Positions 38,176-38,481 of a stretch of DNA of 38,481 nt are shown here, piece after piece (the stretch's first letter is position 1; every line of letters begins with the position of its first letter). This DNA is from Bdellovibrio sp. ZAP7 (GTDB lineage Bacteria; Bdellovibrionota_B; Oligoflexia; Oligoflexales; RGVZ01), in contig CAMDKS010000029.1 of NCBI GenBank assembly GCA_945900755.1, positions 1-38,481 of the forward strand, written 5' to 3'. The notes under the pieces were generated by a model, which saw only the letters and a list, made by a program, of their open reading frames with translations, was not told the DNA's origin and made no database searches. Made by a program: the position numbers and the translations under genes.

Positions 38176-38481
38176 GAACTAGGACAAATAGAAGGGGCTC
38201 CCTATCTAGCAACCCTTTTACTGACGCACTTCGTGTGGATGCGTCATTGGCGCTTTCGCGGCAAAGACTAATTGCATGATTTTATTGGGTTAAAAGATAA
38301 TATACGACCACCGCTCAGTATTCCCCATAAACAGCCGACAAGGCTTATTGGGAATGGGAGGGAGATTTGGCGACCAGCCGTTTAAAAAGATCCAATTCGA
38401 TTATGCGCTTGGCCATGTTTTTGGCGATGACGGATTTTTTCGTGTCGGCTTGTGCAAAAGGCACCCATGTTTTTTACATGA
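38176..38481. other. 306-bp right-hand end without a sure gene
   Basis: After the hairpin at 38222-38246, the minus strand carries a 39-codon frame (38345-38464, starting GTG) whose product reads like a helical protein end (VIAKNMAKRIIELDLFKRL). It is cut off upstream by a stop at 38473-38475, so it may be a gene remnant. A plus-strand frame from 38354 runs off the window but looks less protein-like. Neither is annotated as a gene. Confidence 0.35.
38222..38246 (+). terminator. Hairpin after the serine protease gene
   Basis: TGACGCA (38222-38228) and TGCGTCA (38240-38246) form a 7-bp perfect stem with an 11-base loop, 46 bases past the stop. There is no T-run, so if it ends transcription it is not a classic intrinsic terminator. 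Confidence 0.35.

Noticed and set aside
38354..38481. Plus-strand ORF running off the right edge
   Set aside because: It overlaps a more protein-like minus-strand frame and has a biased composition; too short to support either as a gene.

Overview
The window looks like a chromosomal segment of a Gram-negative bacterium. It encodes several proteins with lipoprotein signal peptides, at least three likely outer-membrane or beta-barrel proteins, a short secretin-like protein and PhoU. Genes are tightly packed on both strands, and ATG, GTG and TTG starts with clear GGAG-type ribosome binding sites are all used. The mix of secreted proteases, large lipoproteins and lineage-restricted proteins next to ordinary housekeeping genes would suit a Bdellovibrionota or deltaproteobacterial-type organism. 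No rRNA or tRNA gene is present to settle this, so the placement is inference.

Layout. At 1-2189 there is the end of an unknown gene, a tiny coupled ORF, and a convergent phoU plus outer-membrane protein pair. At 2602-3039 a NifU-type Fe-S protein has its own promoter. From 3152 to 10706 runs a compact five-gene operon, the most unusual part of the window: an MFS transporter, a GNAT-like protein, a LuxE-like acyl-protein synthetase, a LuxC acyl-CoA reductase fused to a PaaK-like adenylating domain, and a second stand-alone PaaK-like enzyme. Together they look like an acyl-activation and reduction pathway making aldehyde- or alcohol-level acyl intermediates, without luciferase genes. At 10708-12144 lies a DUF234-type ATPase with four copies of an 11-bp operator-like element around its promoter. 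Then come mnmH (selenouridine tRNA modification), a large metzincin lipoprotein, another large lipoprotein and selD. SelD makes the selenophosphate that MnmH uses.

At 19496-21693 four small overlapping genes end in a short secretin-like protein, resembling a stripped-down Tad pilus or CpaB-CpaC unit. A convergent gene for a TPR and beta-barrel protein follows, then rsmD-coaD, speA (arginine decarboxylase), a STAS plus zinc-ribbon protein, a PAS-GGDEF diguanylate cyclase, an uncharacterised two-gene operon on the minus strand, and a polyprenyl diphosphate synthase with an M16 peptidase.

The last part (33600-38481) is looser. It holds small unknown proteins, a surface-type protein with a strongly structured leader that could mask its ribosome binding site, a tandemly duplicated hairpin, a vapBC toxin-antitoxin pair under a perfect 42-bp palindrome, a decayed gene, and a lipoprotein trypsin-like protease carrying a DUF4189 tail. 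No CRISPR array, complete insertion sequence, rRNA or tRNA was seen.
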